From Maribacter algicola (GTDB taxonomy: Bacteria > Bacteroidota > Bacteroidia > Flavobacteriales > Flavobacteriaceae), in contig NZ_QUSX01000001.1 in NCBI RefSeq assembly GCF_003933245.1, positions 124,001 to 188,000 of the forward strand: a stretch of 64,000 nucleotides of DNA, in the 5' to 3' direction. Under the pieces are notes generated by a model. The model had not been told where the DNA came from and ran no database searches. It saw only the letters and a list, made by a program, of their open reading frames with translations. Positions 52,644 to 62,346 of this stretch are shown here, piece after piece; within the stretch, counting starts at the first letter, position 1, and each line of letters begins with the position of its first letter. The position numbers were made by a program, and so were the translations under genes.

Positions 52644-53327
52644 ATGACTTCGTGGACTTTTATCAAAGAAAACTATTTCATGATAGGATATGCAATTACC
52701 TTGTTTGTGTCATTGGCCACTTATAGAAAGTATTATGATACCGCCCTGAAATACTTTCCAATAATAATTGCATATACCTTATTCAATGAAATTTTAGGTT
52801 ACTTAGTAAGAAATTATAATGAAATATCTTTTTTTCAAAACCTTAAATACAGCAATTTTAACGACATAATATATAATATTTATGCGGTAATATTCTTCGG
52901 GTTTTTTTTTCGAGTCTATTGGGGACTTATTGATAATCCCAAATACAGAAAGTGGATTATGAAGGTTGCCACAGTAACAATATTGGCGTATTTATTAAGC
53001 TTGTTATTTCAAAACCCACTAGACACTAATCTATACTATGCCATTGCAATAGGGTCTTGGTCGTTAATTTTTTGCATTATTTTATATTTTAGAAATAAAA
53101 TGGATTTAAACCAAAAAATCTACCAACCCTATAATCTAATGTTTTGGGTAAGTTTGGCACTACTGAGCTTTTATATCATATTTCCATTTCTCTACATTAT
53201 TGGCTATACAGCTTACGAAATATGGGTTGAGTATGAACTTAGAGCAGTACTAAGATTACTTATTGCCATAATGTATAGTATCTTAATAGTTGGATTCATA
53301 AAGGCGAGGAGAAAAGCTTTCAGTTAG
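52644..53327 (+). CDS. multi-pass membrane protein of unknown function
   Basis: The 227-residue protein has about six to seven hydrophobic helices and little else (FMIGYAITLFVSLATY, DIIYNIYAVIFFGFFF, TVTILAYLLSLLF, IAIGSWSLIFCIILYF, MFWVSLALLSFYIIF, LIAIMYSILIVGFI). I start it at the ATG at 52644; an upstream TTG would overlap the lipoprotein gene. It carries no family motif I recognise. Pairing with an adjacent lipoprotein suggests a small envelope unit. Confidence 0.78.
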   Translation: MTSWTFIKENYFMIGYAITLFVSLATYRKYYDTALKYFPIIIAYTLFNEILGYLVRNYNEISFFQNLKYSNFNDIIYNIYAVIFFGFFFRVYWGLIDNPKYRKWIMKVATVTILAYLLSLLFQNPLDTNLYYAIAIGSWSLIFCIILYFRNKMDLNQKIYQPYNLMFWVSLALLSFYIIFPFLYIIGYTAYEIWVEYELRAVLRLLIAIMYSILIVGFIKARRKAFS

Positions 53328-53367
53328 AATTGAAATCAATCCATATTCTGCAAAATTCTGAAAAACA

Positions 53368-53395
53368 AAAAAGCCTCCTTTTTGGGAGGCTTTTT
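53368..53395. terminator. bidirectional intrinsic terminator
   Basis: AAAAAGCCTCC and GGAGGCTTTTT give an 11-bp stem with a 6-base loop between the convergent membrane-protein and rpsT genes. Flanking A and T runs permit termination of both. Confidence 0.9.
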
Positions 53396-53414
53396 CTAAT
53401 ATTTTCAAATGTGC

Positions 53415-53666
53415 TTACAAAGCAGCTACGTGTTTCGCCAATTTACTCTTTAAGTTGGCCGCCTTATTGCTATGGATGATGTTTCGTTTTGCCAAACGAT
53501 CAATCATACTTACCACACTAGGCAACAAAGCCTCGGCATCCTTTTTGTTCTCCTCCGTACGTAATTTCTTGATTGCATTACGCGTGGTTTTGTGCTGATA
53601 CCTATTACGTAAACGCACCGCTTCGTTCCTTCTAATTCTCTTTAATGCCGACTTATGGTTTGCCAT
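53415..53666 (-). CDS. rpsT: 30S ribosomal protein S20
   Basis: The 83-residue basic helical protein begins MANHKSALKRIRRNEAVRLRN, the S20 N-terminus, and ends in LKSKLAKHVAAL. S20 binds 16S rRNA in the small subunit. It lies directly downstream of two tRNA-Glu genes on the same strand. Confidence 0.96.
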   Translation of the reverse strand: MANHKSALKRIRRNEAVRLRNRYQHKTTRNAIKKLRTEENKKDAEALLPSVVSMIDRLAKRNIIHSNKAANLKSKLAKHVAAL

Positions 53667-53716
53667 CTTTTAACTAATTATATTTTTATTGGACTGTAAC
53701 ATCCATTTAATTCTAG

Positions 53717-53788
53717 TAGCCCGTAGGGGAATCGAACCCCTGTTACCAGGATGAAAACCTGGCGTCCTAACCCCTAGACGAACGGGCC
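53717..53788 (-). tRNA. tRNA-Glu (TTC), copy 1
   Basis: The minus-strand sequence folds as a cloverleaf: acceptor GGCCCGT/ACGGGCT, anticodon stem CCAGG/CCTGG with loop TTTTCAT giving anticodon TTC (Glu), T-arm GGGG-TTCGATT-CCCC, discriminator A. The CCA end is not encoded. Length is 72 nt. Confidence 0.96.
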
Positions 53789-53826
53789 ATTAAGCTTATT
53801 CGGAACAAAGGTTCCCATATTTTCAG

Positions 53827-53898
53827 TAGCCCGTAGGGGAATCGAACCCCTGTTACCAGGATGAAAACCTGGCGTCCTAACCCCTAGACGAACGGGCC
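53827..53898 (-). tRNA. tRNA-Glu (TTC), copy 2
   Basis: Identical over all 72 nt to the copy at 53717-53788, 38 bp away on the same strand. The identity also extends a few bases beyond the 3' end (AGTAG-type flank), consistent with a tandem duplication. Confidence 0.96.
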
Positions 53899-53978
53899 AT
53901 TACTTTACGTAATTGCGGATGCAAAAATACAATTATTTTTTACTATCACAACTCCCATATATTATTTTTTAAAATCTT

Positions 53979-55454
53979 TTAATAGGCCTTGGCGAACAAC
54001 ACTCTTTTTGAAGATGGTTTTCCTGTCAAAATACAACTACCAACCTCATCCTTAGCATCTAATGGTATACATCGAATTGTTGCTTTGGTTTCCTCCTTTA
54101 TGCGATCCTCCGTTTCTGCTGTTCCATCCCAATGAGCGGATATAAACCCTCCTTTGGTATCCAGAACCTCTTTGAATTCCGAGTACGTTTCTACTTGGGT
54201 AATGTGGTTTTCCCTATACTCAAAGGCCTTCTTGTATATTGACTTTTGAATGTCGTCCAATAAGAACTCTATTTTATCTACAATTTCATTGGCGGGAACC
54301 GTACTTTTTTCAAGCGTATCCCTTCTGGCAACCTCATAGGTGCCATTCGCCAAATCACGCTGCCCTATAGCCAATCTAACAGGTACACCTTTCAATTCAT
54401 ATTCGTTGAACTTAAAACCAGGTTTTTGCGTATCGCGATCATCATACTTCACGGAGATACCCTTTGATCTTAATTCCTTGACCAAAGGCCCTACTTTTTC
54501 GGAGATTTCATCCAATTGTTCCAATCCTTTGTAAATAGGAACGATTACCACTTGGATAGGAGCTAGTTTTGGTGGTAATACGAGGCCATTATCATCGGAG
54601 TGTGTCATAATCAACGCACCCATCAATCGTGTGGAAACCCCCCAAGAGGTGGCCCAAACATATTCCTTTCCTCCCTCTTTACTTGCAAATTTTACATCAA
54701 ATGCCTTTGCGAAATTTTGCCCAAGAAAATGCGACGTTCCTGCCTGCAAAGCCTTTCCATCCTGCATCAATGCCTCTATACAATAGGTTTCCAAGGCTCC
54801 CGCGAATCGTTCACTAGGTGTTTTAACACCTTTTATAACGGGAACCGCCATATGTTCCTCCGCGAATTCGGCGTAAATGTTCATCATTTGGACAGCCTCT
54901 TCAATTGCCTCTTTTTCCGTGGCATGTGCCGTGTGTCCCTCCTGCCATAAAAATTCCGCCGTTCTAAGAAAAAGTCGCGTACGCATTTCCCATCGGACAA
55001 CGTTGGCCCACTGGTTTATCAACAAGGGTAAATCCCTATAGGATTGAATCCATTTTCTATAAGTATCCCAGATAATGGTTTCAGAGGTGGGCCTAACAAT
55101 CAATTCCTCTTCCAATTTAGCATCCGGATCCACGATAATACCACTTCCATCCTCCGCATTCTTCAACCTGTAGTGTGTTACAACGGCACATTCCTTGGCA
55201 AATCCCGCGACATGACTTGCTTCCTTGCTCAAATACGATTTAGGAATAAAAAGAGGAAAATAGGCATTCTCATGCCCCGTATCCTTAAACATTTTATCGA
55301 GACCGGCCTGCATTTTTTCCCAGATGGCATAACCATACGGTTTTATGACCATGCACCCTCTAACACCGGAATTTTCGGCCAAATCAGCCTTAACCACCAA
55401 TTCATTATACCATTTGGAATAGTCCTCGCTTCTAGAAGTCAAATTTTTACCCAT
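53979..55454 (-). CDS. proS: prolyl-tRNA synthetase, short (archaeal/eukaryotic-type) form
   Basis: ProRS charges tRNA-Pro. The 491-residue length without the INS editing domain, together with [23 protein letters not shown] at the N-terminus, is the short, archaeal-like type usual in Bacteroidota. Class II motifs are present: [16 protein letters not shown], motif 2 [22 protein letters not shown] and motif 3 with [12 protein letters not shown]. The C-terminus ends in the type-specific domain with FAKAY. Confidence 0.96.
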   Translation of the reverse strand: MGKNLTSRSEDYSKWYNELVVKADLAENSGVRGCMVIKPYGYAIWEKMQAGLDKMFKDTGHENAYFPLFIPKSYLSKEASHVAGFAKECAVVTHYRLKNAEDGSGIIVDPDAKLEEELIVRPTSETIIWDTYRKWIQSYRDLPLLINQWANVVRWEMRTRLFLRTAEFLWQEGHTAHATEKEAIEEAVQMMNIYAEFAEEHMAVPVIKGVKTPSERFAGALETYCIEALMQDGKALQAGTSHFLGQNFAKAFDVKFASKEGGKEYVWATSWGVSTRLMGALIMTHSDDNGLVLPPKLAPIQVVIVPIYKGLEQLDEISEKVGPLVKELRSKGISVKYDDRDTQKPGFKFNEYELKGVPVRLAIGQRDLANGTYEVARRDTLEKSTVPANEIVDKIEFLLDDIQKSIYKKAFEYRENHITQVETYSEFKEVLDTKGGFISAHWDGTAETEDRIKEETKATIRCIPLDAKDEVGSCILTGKPSSKRVLFAKAY

Positions 55455-55549
55455 TGTTCGGAGTTTGGCACAAAACTTGTGCTTATTAAAGAAAATAATG
55501 CGGTAAAACTAGTTATTTTTACTATGTTCAACAATATAATTTTAGAACG

Positions 55550-56878
55550 ATGATATATTCCACATCCCACACCAAATATTTATATGGCCTGATGGTCGCT
55601 TCACTGGCACTGCTAGTGGTTTCCTGTGGTTCATACCAACAAGCTTCGTATTACGACAACGACGGAATCTATGCCGATGATGCACCTAGAACCGTGGAAC
55701 GTAGGCCGGACAGGCAGTACAATCCTACAACACGGGTAGAAGAGTCTGATACCTTTACGGACTATTTTGGACAAAAAGCAGATCAATATGACCAGATATT
55801 GGATAGTGAAATATTCACGGATGTGGATTCCTATTCCAGTAACGACCTTAACGATAGCATCCCGCAAGATCAATTGACCGATTATTACGATAGCCCAAAC
55901 GACTACCAAGGTTTTGGAGGTTGGGGCGATAACGGTCAAAACGTTGTTATAAATGTTTATGATAATGGCTGGTACAATTTTGGCTGGGGTGGCTTCGGTT
56001 GGGGCTGGAACGATCCTTGGCTATGGAACAATTGGGGCTGGGGAGGCGGCTTCGGCTGGGGCTGGAACAATTGGGGCTGGAATAGATGGAACCGTTGGGG
56101 CTGGAACAACCCTTGGGGTTGGAACAACTGGGGCTGGGGAGGCTACGGTTGGGGCTGGAACAACTGGGGTTGGAATGGATGGAACCGTTGGGGCTGGGCC
56201 GGCAATTGGGGCTGGGGAGGTTACTATGGTAATGGTTTCAATAGAAATTTCCGTAGGGACTATGCATTCTCCAACAACCGCACAAGACGTGGTTACTACA
56301 ATACCGTCACTAATGGCTCAACCGCCTTACGCGGCAGGTCAAACGTAAATACCAGGGGCACCTCACCTAGGTATAGGACTTCTGATTCAAGGGCCGTATC
56401 CGCTAGGAGTTCTTCCAATACAAGGAGTAGCTCCCTAAATAGAAGAACCGTAAGCGTAGACCAAAATAGGGCCTATAGAACTAATAGGAGCACACGGGCC
56501 ACACCACGATACTATAGCAATTCCCGAAGCAATGGATACTCTAGTGGAACCGCAAAATCCTCATCCACATATAATAGAAGCGGCATGACAGGCAGAACCA
56601 GTAGGGCCGTTACACCAAGAACGTCCACCTATAGGGGGTCTAGCTCTGGAAGAAGTAGTTCTTCTTATGGAGGCTCCAGAAGCATGGGTACCAGCAGAGG
56701 CTACAATTCCAGTGGTAGTTATAGCTCAGGAAGGAGCAGTTCCGGAGGCAATTATAGTTCTGGTAGAAGTAGCTCTGGTGGTAGTTACAGAAGTTCGGGT
56801 GGCGGAGGTTCTTCAAGATCTTCAGGTGGAGGTAGGTCTTCTGGAGGAGGTAGGTCTTCAGGCGGTCGCAGCAACTAA
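55550..56878 (+). CDS. Trp-Gly-Asn repeat lipoprotein with Ser/Arg/Gly-rich tail
   Basis: The 442-residue lipoprotein (lipobox VVSC, Cys26) has three parts. An acidic N-terminal stretch lies at about 30-135. A repetitive segment at 141-222 is built of GWNNWGW-type units and has 28 tryptophans in 82 residues. A C-terminal tail at about 240-442 is very rich in Ser, Arg, Gly and Thr and closes on GGGRSSGG-type repeats. I find no known catalytic domain. It is divergent from proS across 95 bp; database homologues are sometimes labelled prolyl-tRNA synthetase from this neighbour, but nothing in the sequence supports that. Surface adhesion or envelope structure are possible roles. Confidence 0.82.
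   Translation: MIYSTSHTKYLYGLMVASLALLVVSCGSYQQASYYDNDGIYADDAPRTVERRPDRQYNPTTRVEESDTFTDYFGQKADQYDQILDSEIFTDVDSYSSNDLNDSIPQDQLTDYYDSPNDYQGFGGWGDNGQNVVINVYDNGWYNFGWGGFGWGWNDPWLWNNWGWGGGFGWGWNNWGWNRWNRWGWNNPWGWNNWGWGGYGWGWNNWGWNGWNRWGWAGNWGWGGYYGNGFNRNFRRDYAFSNNRTRRGYYNTVTNGSTALRGRSNVNTRGTSPRYRTSDSRAVSARSSSNTRSSSLNRRTVSVDQNRAYRTNRSTRATPRYYSNSRSNGYSSGTAKSSSTYNRSGMTGRTSRAVTPRTSTYRGSSSGRSSSSYGGSRSMGTSRGYNSSGSYSSGRSSSGGNYSSGRSSSGGSYRSSGGGGSSRSSGGGRSSGGGRSSGGRSN
55970..56215 (+). repeat. in-frame tandem repeat encoding WGWN units
   Basis: The coding sequence repeats GGCTGGAACAAC and TGGGGCTGG blocks with small changes, giving degenerate units of about 6-12 codons. Such DNA can expand or contract by slippage, so unit number may vary among strains. 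Confidence 0.8.
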
Positions 56879-56906
56879 TAACTATTATTTTTAAAAAATT
56901 GCAATA

Positions 56907-58412
56907 ATGAAAAGAATATTCACTTTCATAACACTATCCCTTTGTCTAATGGGAAGTGCACAGAATATAAACGATGTACTTCGCTACGGACAGGAAGAAC
57001 TTCCTGGAACAGCAAGATTCCAAGCTATGGGTGGCGCCTTTGGGGCACTGGGCGGAGACATGTCTGCCATTAATATAAACCCCGCAGGTTCGGCAGTTTT
57101 CAATAATAGCTTAATGACCCTCTCCGGCACCCACTTTAGGAGGGAAAACGACGCCAATTATTTTGGTACTTCCGTGAATTCAAATCGAAATGAAATTGAC
57201 TTGAACCAAATAGGTGGAGCTTTTGTCTTTAATAACACGGACAAAGATTCCGATTGGAAAAAGTTTTCCTTGGCCTTTAATTACGATATGGCCCAAAGCT
57301 TTGAAAATGAAGTGTTCATTTCTGGAAATAGCAATCAGGGAATCGACAACTATTTTTTAAATTTTGCCCAGGGAGTGCCCTTTGGCTCTATTTTGATTCA
57401 AGAGGGTGAGTTTATAGAAGATGCTTACTTGGATATTGGTGCGGCCCAAGGTTTTCGCAACCAACAGGCATTCCTAGGATATTACGGAGGGATTTTAGAT
57501 CCCGAAAGTCCAGATGACGACACCACCAATTACATTAGCAATACAGGTTACTCATCCGTCAACCAAGAGTTTTTAAAAACTACAACAGGATACAACAGCA
57601 AGTTTACGGTGAATGCCGCCAGTCAATTTAGGGATAATCTTTACCTAGGGGCTTCCTTAAATTTTCACAATGTTATTTACGACCAGTTGACCCAGTTTAC
57701 TGAAAATGGTTACAACACGGATTCCCCAATACAGAATACATCATTTGATAACTTATTAAGTACGGAAGGAAATGGATTTTCCTTTAGTTTAGGAGCTATT
57801 GCCAAATTGAACGAGCTTGTTCGTTTGGGCGCTAGTTATCAATCGCCAACTTGGTACCGACTTACAGATGATTTCTCACAAAGAATAAATTCCGATTTGG
57901 CCGATGATGACATCAACTTTATAGATTTTAATATCGTAAACCTATTCGATAGATATACAGTTAAGACCCCGGCAAGGTTAAATGGTAGTATGGCCTTGGT
58001 CTTTGGGAAAAACGGATTGTTAAGTTTGGATTACGGATATCAGGATTTTTCACAATCCGAGTTAAGACCCACCAATGACAGTAATTTTCAAACCGTGAAC
58101 AACCAAATTACAAATGAGTTGGGCGGTGTATCCACTTTAAGATTGGGGGGCGAATATCGCGTGGGAATGGTGAGCCTCCGAGGAGGTTACAGATTTGAAC
58201 AAAGTCCTTATGTCAATGGTGTTACTATGGACGACCTAAATGGTTATTCTGCAGGAATAGGGTTCAATTTTGGCGGCAGCCGCTTAGATTTGGCACTTAG
58301 TAGAACTACTCGGGATATGAACGAAAATCTGTTTGACACAGGCTTGGATACCCCAGCAATGATAACGAGGACAAACACCAATGCTACATTGAGCTATACT
58401 CTGAACTTTTAA
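56907..58412 (+). CDS. FadL/OmpP1-like outer-membrane beta-barrel protein
   Basis: The 501-residue protein has a signal peptide (to about residue 18, LMGSAQ) and the motif GTARFQAMGGAFGALGGDMSAININPAG (residues about 32-59 in several parts) that marks the FadL/OmpP1/TodX barrel family in Bacteroidota. The rest is alternating amphipathic strands and it ends with a short aromatic terminal strand (ATLSYTLNF). Members carry hydrophobic compounds across the outer membrane; the substrate here is unknown. It lies 28 bp after the repeat lipoprotein gene. Confidence 0.87.
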   Translation: MKRIFTFITLSLCLMGSAQNINDVLRYGQEELPGTARFQAMGGAFGALGGDMSAININPAGSAVFNNSLMTLSGTHFRRENDANYFGTSVNSNRNEIDLNQIGGAFVFNNTDKDSDWKKFSLAFNYDMAQSFENEVFISGNSNQGIDNYFLNFAQGVPFGSILIQEGEFIEDAYLDIGAAQGFRNQQAFLGYYGGILDPESPDDDTTNYISNTGYSSVNQEFLKTTTGYNSKFTVNAASQFRDNLYLGASLNFHNVIYDQLTQFTENGYNTDSPIQNTSFDNLLSTEGNGFSFSLGAIAKLNELVRLGASYQSPTWYRLTDDFSQRINSDLADDDINFIDFNIVNLFDRYTVKTPARLNGSMALVFGKNGLLSLDYGYQDFSQSELRPTNDSNFQTVNNQITNELGGVSTLRLGGEYRVGMVSLRGGYRFEQSPYVNGVTMDDLNGYSAGIGFNFGGSRLDLALSRTTRDMNENLFDTGLDTPAMITRTNTNATLSYTLNF

Positions 58413-58432
58413 GTAGTATACATATATAATTG

Positions 58433-58461
58433 AAAAAGGACCGCATATTTCGGTCCTTTTT
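58433..58461. terminator. bidirectional intrinsic terminator
   Basis: AAAAAGGACCG and CGGTCCTTTTT form an 11-bp stem with a 7-base loop, flanked by A and T runs, between convergent genes. Confidence 0.92.
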
Positions 58462-59919
58462 TTATCTCTTTAAAGTAAAGTGCGATTGTCTGGTTTTGGC
58501 CACTAGCAACCCTCCGTCATCCTCTTGGTACTCAAACCGAAACCAATAATCCGTTGATGGCATGGGTCTTCCATTATAGGTACCGTCCCAACCTTCAACA
58601 GCGCCCAGCTGTTTCAATAGCTTTCCATATCTATCAAATATATAAACGATAGGGTTCGATAAAGTCTCTATTCCCTTTATGTTCCATTCGTCATTGATAG
58701 TGTCACCATTGGGCGTAAAGAACTTGGGATAACCAACCACTAAAAACTCAACAGGTTCTGTAATGCCACAACCATTTTTATCGTTGATTACAACGGTATT
58801 GATACCCGGCGGAATATCCAGGAAAACGGGATCATCCTGAAAAGACCCTCCATTGATGGCATACTCGTAATCACCATCTCCATCAACAAATATCTCCACG
58901 TTGTTGGCATCAGGGTCAACGGACAAATTGGTTTCTAAAACCTCTACCCTATCCAAAATTGGAATGCCGTAGAAGGTTATCAGAATACCCCCTAAATCAG
59001 CTACAGTTGGTGGAGTTCCAGATGCGGTGGTTATCGAAGCGAAATATCGCCCGGAATTTGGACTGGTAACCACCAATTCGGCCCCAAAAGGACCTGAGCC
59101 GGCCAAGGTACCATCAACCGTACCATCGTCGTCGTAATCTACCGTCCATTCAACATTTGCAATATCGGAACCTGCCGGAGAATTCAAGGCACTCAACACG
59201 ATATCCGGATCACCCTCACAAGCTATAATATCCAAACCTAAAAATTCATCCCTTAGGGTACAATCCAAGGCCGTATTTTGATTTTCATTTACTGAATTCC
59301 CCGTAAAGGTTAACATGAAAGGCTCTGGGTCCCCGTCAAAGTTGGTATTGAAATTATTGATTAAGATATAGTAGATTTCCCCGGGTTGTACATCCAACCA
59401 TTCATCATAGGTATTTTGGCTTCCCACCAAAAAGGGTGCTCCTTCCTGACCGTTCTCTGGATTCACACCAATTCCGGTGAAATTGGTATTATTTACCTCA
59501 TAATTACATCGTATGGGCTCCGAGGTTCCGTCTCCAATAATGGAACAAAAATTTTGACCACTCAATTCGTCATAGGGACCGTAAACGGCAAAATCCCACT
59601 CTGCGGTTGGGGTTGTATTTCCACCGGAAGGCAAAGCTTCTATATCAAAACCGACCTGACCACCGGTTCCGGCCCTAAATACAAACCAGGAGGTATTGTT
59701 CTCTATGTTGGCGGAACTTACGCTTCCTTTTTCCAAACATCCCGTTTGCCGGATAACTTCCGGATCAAAATCATCGATATCGCCACCACCATCGGCCAAG
59801 CCCATAATAGGAGCATCGGCACAAACAGGAATGGCTGTTCTACAGTCAGGAGAGTTCTGCGCGTTGACATCCCAATAAAACAGGAGCAATAAACAGGTTA
59901 CAAACAGAAGTGTTCGCAT
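58462..59919 (-). CDS. type IX-secreted protein with type-B C-terminal sorting domain
   Basis: The 485-residue exported protein (signal peptide to about 20, WDVNA) has an N-terminal adhesin-like region with WFVFRAGTGG and YYILINNFNTNFDGD, resembling proteins that bear a galactose-binding-like fold, then immunoglobulin-like modules. Residues about 398-485 form the gliding-motility-associated C-terminal domain (FFTPNGDTINDEWNI...IYIFDRYGKLL..GWDGTYNGRPMPSTDYW), the type-B signal for the type IX secretion system. It is likely surface-exposed or secreted; the ligand is unknown. Confidence 0.88.
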   Translation of the reverse strand: MRTLLFVTCLLLLFYWDVNAQNSPDCRTAIPVCADAPIMGLADGGGDIDDFDPEVIRQTGCLEKGSVSSANIENNTSWFVFRAGTGGQVGFDIEALPSGGNTTPTAEWDFAVYGPYDELSGQNFCSIIGDGTSEPIRCNYEVNNTNFTGIGVNPENGQEGAPFLVGSQNTYDEWLDVQPGEIYYILINNFNTNFDGDPEPFMLTFTGNSVNENQNTALDCTLRDEFLGLDIIACEGDPDIVLSALNSPAGSDIANVEWTVDYDDDGTVDGTLAGSGPFGAELVVTSPNSGRYFASITTASGTPPTVADLGGILITFYGIPILDRVEVLETNLSVDPDANNVEIFVDGDGDYEYAINGGSFQDDPVFLDIPPGINTVVINDKNGCGITEPVEFLVVGYPKFFTPNGDTINDEWNIKGIETLSNPIVYIFDRYGKLLKQLGAVEGWDGTYNGRPMPSTDYWFRFEYQEDDGGLLVAKTRQSHFTLKR

Positions 59920-60134
59920 ATTTCAATGGGGCTAGTACTTTACTTTAACGTATATAATAACTGGCTAATACAAGGTTTAGTATTTTTCAACGATTTATTT
60001 GAGCACTTAATCGATGAACGGACAATTAAGCCTTTCTTAAAAGGGCACAAAACCAACAGAAGCAAATCCTTAAACTTAACATCGATTTATAGTACCAATG
60101 AAGCACCTCATGGTATAAAGTGCCATAGAATGTA

Positions 60135-60142
60135 TATCTTTG
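60135..60142 (+). promoter_or_regulatory. -7 promoter element TATCTTTG before folE
   Basis: TATCTTTG matches the TAnnTTTG consensus and ends 23 bp before the folE ATG at 60166. No clear TTTG -33 element lies upstream. Confidence 0.5.
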
Positions 60143-60165
60143 CCCCTTGTTAAAGTTTGTCTTAA

Positions 60166-60846
60166 ATGAAAACAGAGGGAACATTGGAGGAACAGTTTGA
60201 ACAATTGGGAGATGACCACATTTCTTCATCTGAAGAAACCCCCTTACGAAAGGATGCCTTCCTACTAAGTGATGAAGAAAAAATAGAAAGAATCAAGGGA
60301 AGTGTTCGGGAAATACTGCTCACTTTGGGAATGGATCTTGAGGACGATAGTCTTAAGGGCACACCAAACAGAGTAGCCAAAATGTTCGTAAAGGAAATTT
60401 TTGGCGGTCTCCACCCTGATAGAAAGCCCAATTCTTCCACATTTGAGAACAAATACAAATATGGGGAAATGTTGGTAGAAAAAAACATCACCCTTTATTC
60501 CACCTGTGAACACCATTTATTGCCAATCGTGGGCAGAGCTCATGTAGCCTACATTTCTAATGGCTCCGTGGTAGGTCTATCTAAAATGAACCGCATCGTA
60601 GATTACTATGCCAAAAGGCCTCAGGTACAAGAAAGACTTAACATTCAAATAGTTAGGGAATTGCAAAAGGTACTTGGAACCGAAGATGTAGCATGCGTCA
60701 TCGATGCAAAACATCTTTGCGTAAATTCCAGGGGGATCCGTGATATCGAAAGTAGTACCGTGACTGCGGAATATGGCGGTAAATTCAAGGAAGAAGCTGT
60801 TCGCAACGAGTTTTTGGAGTATATAAACATGGATACGCAATTTTAA
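60166..60846 (+). CDS. folE: GTP cyclohydrolase I
   Basis: FolE opens GTP to dihydroneopterin triphosphate, the first step of folate and tetrahydrobiopterin synthesis. The 226-residue protein has a variable N-terminus (1-45), then the core with FEIFGGLHP-type helix, the zinc ligands in STCEHHLLPIVGRAHVAY (about 112-129), GLSKMNRIVDYYAKRPQVQERL (about 138-159) and the second zinc cysteine with HLCVNSRGIRD (about 184-194). cysS starts 15 bp downstream. Confidence 0.95.
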   Translation: MKTEGTLEEQFEQLGDDHISSSEETPLRKDAFLLSDEEKIERIKGSVREILLTLGMDLEDDSLKGTPNRVAKMFVKEIFGGLHPDRKPNSSTFENKYKYGEMLVEKNITLYSTCEHHLLPIVGRAHVAYISNGSVVGLSKMNRIVDYYAKRPQVQERLNIQIVRELQKVLGTEDVACVIDAKHLCVNSRGIRDIESSTVTAEYGGKFKEEAVRNEFLEYINMDTQF

Positions 60847-60861
60847 TCCCCTCCTAATAAA

Positions 60862-62340
60862 ATGCAATTGTACCAAGAGCAAACTTTAAGGGTCCACAAT
60901 TCACTTTCAGGAAAAAAAGAAACATTTGTCCCTATAAACGAGGGCCATATAGGCATGTACGTCTGCGGTCCAACGGTATATAGTAACGTACACCTGGGAA
61001 ACTGTAGGACCTTCATGTCTTTCGATATGATCTTCAGGTACTTCCGTCATTTGGGATACAAGGTGAGGTATGTACGAAATATTACGGATGCAGGCCACCT
61101 AGTCGATGATGCAGAGGATGGCGAGGACAAAATTGCAAAGAAGGCAAGGTTGGAACAACTGGAGCCCATGGAAGTCGTTCAACGATATACCGTGGACTTT
61201 CATAATATTTTGGAGAAATTCAATTTTCTTCCACCCAGTATAGAACCTACGGCAACGGGGCATATCATTGAACAAATTGAAATTATAAAGGATATTCTGG
61301 AAAAAGGATATGCCTATGAGGTGAACGGTTCTGTTTATTTTGATGTCGTTAAGTTCAACGAAACGAACGAATACGGAAAACTTAGTGGTAGAAAACTGGA
61401 GGACATGATTGCCAATACCCGTGAACTTACAGCACAAGATGATAAAAGAAGTCCCCAAGATTTCGCCCTTTGGAAAAAAGCGGAGCCAGAACACATTATG
61501 CGCTGGCCCTCGCCGTGGGGCGATGGTTTTCCCGGTTGGCATTTGGAATGTACGGCCATGAGCACCAAGTATCTTGGAGAGACCTTTGATATTCACGGAG
61601 GCGGAATGGATTTAAAGTTCCCGCACCACGAATGTGAAATTGCACAGGCAGAAGCAAGTAACGGTAAATCACCTGTCAAATATTGGATGCACGCCAACAT
61701 GCTGACCTTAAATGGCAAAAAAATGGCCAAATCCACAGGAAACAGTATTCTTCCAGGGGAAATATTCTCCGGCGAAAACAATATTCTCAGCAAGCCCTTT
61801 TCCCCTCCCATGATACGATTTTTCATGATGCAGGCCCATTATGCAAGTATTTTGGATATAAGCAACGACGCCCTATTGGCTTCGGAAAAAGGGTTCAACA
61901 AATTAATGGACTCAATAAAGTCCATAAAAGCCTTACCCACAGGAAACAAGTCGGATTTTAATGTCAAGGAATGGAGACAAACGTGTTATGACGCCATGAA
62001 CGATGACTTTAACACGCCGATACTTATTGCCAAACTATTTGATGCCGTCAAGCACATAAACCTCATTAAAGAAGGTTCAGAGACACTTATTCAAGACGAT
62101 AAGGAAATGCTTCTTGAGACCATGCAAAATTTCGTTTTTGACATATTGGGATTGGAGGACAAACAAAGTTCCAGTGCGGATTCTGAAAAACTAAGCGGTG
62201 TCGTAGAATTGTTGATTCAACTTAGAAAAGAGGCAAGGGAAAACAAGGATTTTGCTACTTCGGATAAAATAAGAGATCAATTGGCAGCGTTGGGCATTCA
62301 GCTCAAAGACGGCAAAGAGGGAACTACCTATAGTTTATAA
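60862..62340 (+). CDS. cysS: cysteinyl-tRNA synthetase
   Basis: CysRS charges tRNA-Cys. The 492-residue class I enzyme has the N-terminal zinc cysteine and HIGH-type motif in [15 protein letters not shown] (about residues 33-46 region), WHLECTAMS and [10 protein letters not shown] with further zinc ligands, and the KMSKS-type loop [10 protein letters not shown] (about 286-295). HLGN in place of HIGH is a tolerated variant of the motif. The C-terminal helical domain includes [17 protein letters not shown]. It follows folE closely. Confidence 0.96.
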   Translation: MQLYQEQTLRVHNSLSGKKETFVPINEGHIGMYVCGPTVYSNVHLGNCRTFMSFDMIFRYFRHLGYKVRYVRNITDAGHLVDDAEDGEDKIAKKARLEQLEPMEVVQRYTVDFHNILEKFNFLPPSIEPTATGHIIEQIEIIKDILEKGYAYEVNGSVYFDVVKFNETNEYGKLSGRKLEDMIANTRELTAQDDKRSPQDFALWKKAEPEHIMRWPSPWGDGFPGWHLECTAMSTKYLGETFDIHGGGMDLKFPHHECEIAQAEASNGKSPVKYWMHANMLTLNGKKMAKSTGNSILPGEIFSGENNILSKPFSPPMIRFFMMQAHYASILDISNDALLASEKGFNKLMDSIKSIKALPTGNKSDFNVKEWRQTCYDAMNDDFNTPILIAKLFDAVKHINLIKEGSETLIQDDKEMLLETMQNFVFDILGLEDKQSSSADSEKLSGVVELLIQLRKEARENKDFATSDKIRDQLAALGIQLKDGKEGTTYSL

Positions 62341-62346
62341 CCGCAC

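Noticed and set aside
55970..56215. Tandem DNA repeats considered as a CRISPR or non-coding repeat array
   Set aside because: Units are in frame, vary in length, lack unique spacers and encode the Trp-rich segment of a lipoprotein.
55550..56878. Prolyl-tRNA synthetase label for the Trp-rich protein
   Set aside because: No synthetase motif is present; the real proS is the divergent neighbour at 53979-55454.
59920..60165. 75-codon open frame upstream of folE
   Set aside because: No motif, low-information sequence and overlap with the folE promoter region; probably non-coding.
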